DNA of 64,000 nucleotides from Isoetes taiwanensis (Eukaryota; Streptophyta; Lycopodiopsida; Isoetales; Isoetaceae): NCBI GenBank assembly GCA_021234155.1, contig JAJEKV010000011.1, positions 5,721,132 to 5,785,131 of the forward strand, read 5' to 3'. Shown piece by piece: positions 60,571 to 64,000 of this stretch (position 1 is its first letter; each line of letters starts with the position of its first letter). The notes under the pieces were generated by a model. It saw only the letters and a program-made list of their open reading frames with translations, ran no database searches and was not told where the DNA came from. The position numbers and the translations under genes were made by a program.

Positions 60571-60754
60571 ATCCGCCTTCGGTTGCGAGATCTGAGCGCC
60601 ACGGTAAAACGCGGTTCCTGAGGGCTCACAATGAAACCTAAAAATTCATTCACGGGCTCGGGAAAAAAACCCACGCTCAAAAATTGAGTTCCAGGGTGCT
60701 TAGGGGTGCTTATCGGGCTTAAATATGCCCCCACTGCGACGCTTTGACCCATTA

Positions 60755-63700
60755 TTTGGAACATCCATTAATGATGTCTAGTTGGTAAGAGCCATTAGAA
60801 GTTTCACATTGAGGTGATCCTAAAACCAAGTCTAATCATGGACACTATGACATATCTCATGCATGCCTCATGATGAGTTGGAGTACTTCTAAAGGAATTA
60901 ACTCCCCAAGAACTTGGTAATTTCAGCTATAAGAGTTGCAAAAGGATGGTTCTGTCAGCAATCCAACAACGCCCTTTCTCGCAAAAATGGAAAACATGCA
61001 ATATTATTCATTGGCCGAAACAAGACAAAATGAAAATGCAATTGTCAAATGATTACCAAAGGAACATTTGTCTTAGAAACAAATATGCTTTTTCTCATCC
61101 ATGCATGGAAATGAACTGCAACTCCTAATAAACAACACCTAAATAAATGTTCCCACACTTTTAACCAACATACAACAACAAATCAACCAATAAACACAAA
61201 TCAACAAACATGCTCTAAAGTGGCATGACTTACTTAGTTCATTAAATGGCATGGTTTTTTATAAAGGAATTTGCAGGATGAAATGCCCAATATAGAATTG
61301 AAAATTTGCAATAACAAACATTACTCCCCGGATTCACCTCTTATTATAGGTATATATATTTTCGTGTGGCTCCTTAGCACTAGAGTCGCCACATGATGAA
61401 CCCGTGGTGCATTTGCCTTTCGCTTGCTTTTAAAATTCATATAAAATCAAAGGTTCAATAATCAGTCAAAACCCTTCTTATATGTTAATATATAGCAGAC
61501 ATATTTGCATGGGAAAAATACCTAAAAATCTATTGGTCCCCATTCATGAGAGTTACACTTAGTAAAACCAAAGGGGTCAAGTCCGTTTTGCTACATGTTT
61601 AGATAAAAGTAAAACTGCTCCCGGTAAGATGATTTTTATGATTTTTTCATTATTTTTGTATTTTTCTACGAGTTAGAGAGTAAGACACAAAAAACCGCAC
61701 CTCAATCCGAGGGTCCGAAAGGGAGATAGGGTTGTTTGAACATAGATAGGGTCAAAATTGGCCGCTATTCTCCTGAACCAATACTGGTTTCCGAGAAAGT
61801 CGCTCCCCAAATCAAATCTCTAACTTTTAGGAAAATGAATTTTGACCCAAAATTTTGAATATAAGTATTAGACAACTTGTTTTATCTAAGAAAAATGTCT
61901 ATTAGCCTTGATGATGAGGTTTTGATTTTCTTTTTATTTTTTCAATTACAAGTGAATGATAACTTGCGTCTATATAGGAGTAAAATGATTCAAAGTCATC
62001 CCAAAAAAAATCACATTATGAAAGGTTTACCCGCGATATGGAATCACCCCAAAACAAACACGTAAAAAGCCATAGCGTTTGTTTCAAGAAATCAAGAAAG
62101 GTTAAGATATTACACGAAACCATTACCGGGTCCACCTTCTTTTTAAAATTAAGAACTCCTCATGTTAATCAATTGCGGTTTCAATTCGCGGATATAAGCA
62201 CCTCATGAGCTAATCTATTCATTAAAAATAATCAATGCTCCCATCTTGAGGTTTAGCATAAACTTTCTAGTGTGCATTCCAAGTTATCTGTTAGAGTATC
62301 GCGTTCATGGATTTCATAAACCTATGTATTGAAAAGGTGAACTCAAAACTTGTATTTTTATCTTCTCAAGTTGTGGAAGCAATGCAAAAGAATGAAAAAC
62401 AAATATAAAAAGCTAGAACTATGAAAATAGAGATAGATCAAGTATGTCATATGTCTTTCCCATAACCTGATTGGGTTCCGTGGACGTTAAAATTTTTCCT
62501 TCCTTCCTTCCTTCCATTGCTGGTCCACATGGCTTATGATCATTCAAGAAGCTTTAACATCCTCATCTTAATTAGTTGGTTGCTAGAATTGCATTATTTT
62601 AATGGTAAAATTGAAGCACAAGCAAACCCGAACCTATATGAATCTCCACTCACCCTTCCAAAAATTATGTTAGAGAAGGTAGAAAATTGCCATATCATTG
62701 TATAAGTGACAAAATGAACAATAAATAAAATTGGTAATCATAATTAGAGAGATTTAATTCTATACCTAATTAATTGTTGTGGACCATAATGGTCCATGCC
62801 CATTTATATTCAAATTTTACATATAGTAGTATGTTATTTTTTAACATCAAATTGGAGATCTATGTTGCCAATGAAGCTTGAACCCATAAAAATATATATT
62901 CTATCATGAAAGACAAGCTAAAGTTACTATTATTTATACCTAAAGTAGGAACTCTTAAAAAAAGAACACGTGCAGCTAAGTTTATGATAGTAAAAATAAG
63001 AAGATTTCATCGTGTGTTTTGCACTAAGACCGATACAAACTATATTTTAAACTTCTATCACATGTTTATCAATCATGAGTTGAAAAAGAATGCTATCTTG
63101 CTTTAAAATATGGCAAGCCTAAGTACAAACCCGAAATGGTCCATGTCTATTTTAAATCAAATCTTTTAATAATATATTACTTTAACATGAAATTCAAGAT
63201 CTATGTTGCCAAAGGAAGGGTGACATTCATAAAAATATTACCTACCATAAAAAATGAGTTTTTGTATTATTACCTTAGCTAAACTCTAATTTTTTGTGTA
63301 GTGGCAACCACTTCTAAATGTAAAAAAATACATGGTTATTCACCATATTTAAGTTCATAAAATTCTTTATTATGAATGTATAAGTGGAATGAATGGAGTG
63401 CATCATTTATTGCCTTTAGAAAGCTTATATATAAGTTTAGTTAAACCACGTTAGTTCTATTTTTGTCACGGATTACGTATCGAATCTTCTTTAGTGAAAA
63501 TTGAGATCAACATGACTTATAGACATTTTCAAAAAATTATTGGACTATAGCTCTTAGAGTTGACAACTTATGGCCGCAAGTCTTACGTCAAAACTTGTTA
63601 TAGTAAAGGAGAAACAATTCACAACCTCAAACAGCTTTTTTGAGCTAAAAATGGTTTGATTTAACTTCATATAATGCCATCTAATAGCAACGAAACATGA

Positions 63701-64000
63701 AAACATGTAAATCAACATGTTTTATCATAAAACCTAAATTATTTTCAATTTTAGAAACGTTTGGACCCCTTTATGCTAGAAAGTTTGAAGAATGCGCTTA
63801 AGGCCCGGCGTAAAACTACTTTGAATTCAATGAGGTTTGGGCAATCACCACAACATATCAAGAAATCTATTGGTCATGAAATTCTCCACGGCCATAAAGA
63901 ATCGAAAGTGAAGATTCCAAAAGTGGTGGTATCTTGTGAAATGGAAATTTCTCTTGTTAGATACACGGGTTTAAGTGGCGAGAGGGTATGCTGGACCAAT
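60755..64000. other. AT-rich non-coding tail, second copy
   Basis: Matches 30,340-33,558. Nothing coding is seen. Fewer CAG/CTG sites occur here and the identity to copy 1 is visibly higher. Confidence 0.6.

Larger units (their letters stand above)
52411..60750 (+). mobile_element. Element B, second copy
   Basis: Ends GGGTGAAAGC (52,411) and GCTTTGACCC (60,750), with ATTA on both sides, as in copy 1. 8.34 kb. Because the flanks are also shared, this copy arose by segmental duplication (or is the other haplotype), not by a separate transposition. Confidence 0.8.
44520..64000 (+). repeat. Second, error-rich copy of 13,840-33,558
   Basis: From about 44,520 every landmark recurs in order and orientation: Harbinger relic, 56 bp repeats, foldback element, Roco-like frame, polypurine tract, element B with the same ends, and the AT-rich tail. 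The offset is about 30.68 kb at the start, 30.50 kb at the left end of element B, 30.42 kb at its right end and 30.44 kb at the window edge, where the copy continues beyond view. Differences cluster at CAG and CTG triplets (CTG to CCG, CAG lost or expanded) together with many 1-4 bp indels, while other words stay intact. All frames are broken. I take most of these as sequencing errors. Confidence 0.92.

Noticed and set aside
44520-64000. RIP-like or deamination decay of the second copy
   Set aside because: Changes run CTG to CCG and include many small indels; deamination would give C to T without indels.

Overview
This is nuclear DNA from a land plant. Spliceable introns, a Ty1/copia element primed by initiator-Met tRNA, a PIF/Harbinger relic, and fragments of a plant cytochrome P450, a Kelch protein and a Roco/COR-like protein all say so. 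The repeat load and Roco-like gene lean toward a fern, lycophyte or other non-flowering lineage, but that is a guess. Almost no intact host gene is visible; the window is mobile elements, their decayed genes and repeats.

Layout. 0.7-2.8 kb and 10.15-10.8 kb hold one decayed minus-strand gene of a eukaryote-wide transposase-like family (here 'SDG/HGKG', copy A). It is split by a copia retrotransposon (2777-10152), which is itself split by a 1.8 kb solo LTR (5920-7729); both insertions keep target duplications. 10.8-13.3 kb has a tandem repeat and a MITE with an exact target duplication. 13.48-14.56 kb is a Harbinger pseudogene. 14.9-17.4 kb has tandem repeats and a 785 bp foldback element. 18.3-19.9 kb is a Roco/COR-like reading frame. 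20.1-21.7 kb is a 1.57 kb polypurine tract. 21.9-30.3 kb is a complete terminal-inverted-repeat element (element B) with a multi-exon SDG/HGKG gene and a convergent RING-finger gene. 30.3-35.4 kb is AT-rich and essentially non-coding. 35,386-41,020 is a second element (element C) with perfect 25 bp inverted ends and an ACTC target duplication. It carries a distant transposase relative (THGHG motif), an FCP1/NIF-type phosphatase-like gene and at least five copies of a long palindrome. 42-44 kb has broken P450 and Kelch genes and a second fragment of the solo-LTR family.

From about 44.52 kb to the end the sequence repeats 13.84-33.56 kb in the same order and orientation, as a tandem unit of about 30.7 kb. 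The second copy has many indels and substitutions concentrated at CAG/CTG. CTG often reads CCG, the opposite of deamination. That looks like long-read base-calling error at CHG-methylated cytosines in an unpolished copy or haplotig, so its broken frames should not be read as biology. One 230 bp island in it is nearly identical to copy 1, and one clean 20 bp indel suggests it is still a distinct locus or allele.

The most interesting candidates are elements B and C: two structurally delimited DNA transposons with 4 bp target duplications, distantly related transposase-like genes and unusual passengers (RING protein; phosphatase-like protein plus a palindrome array).
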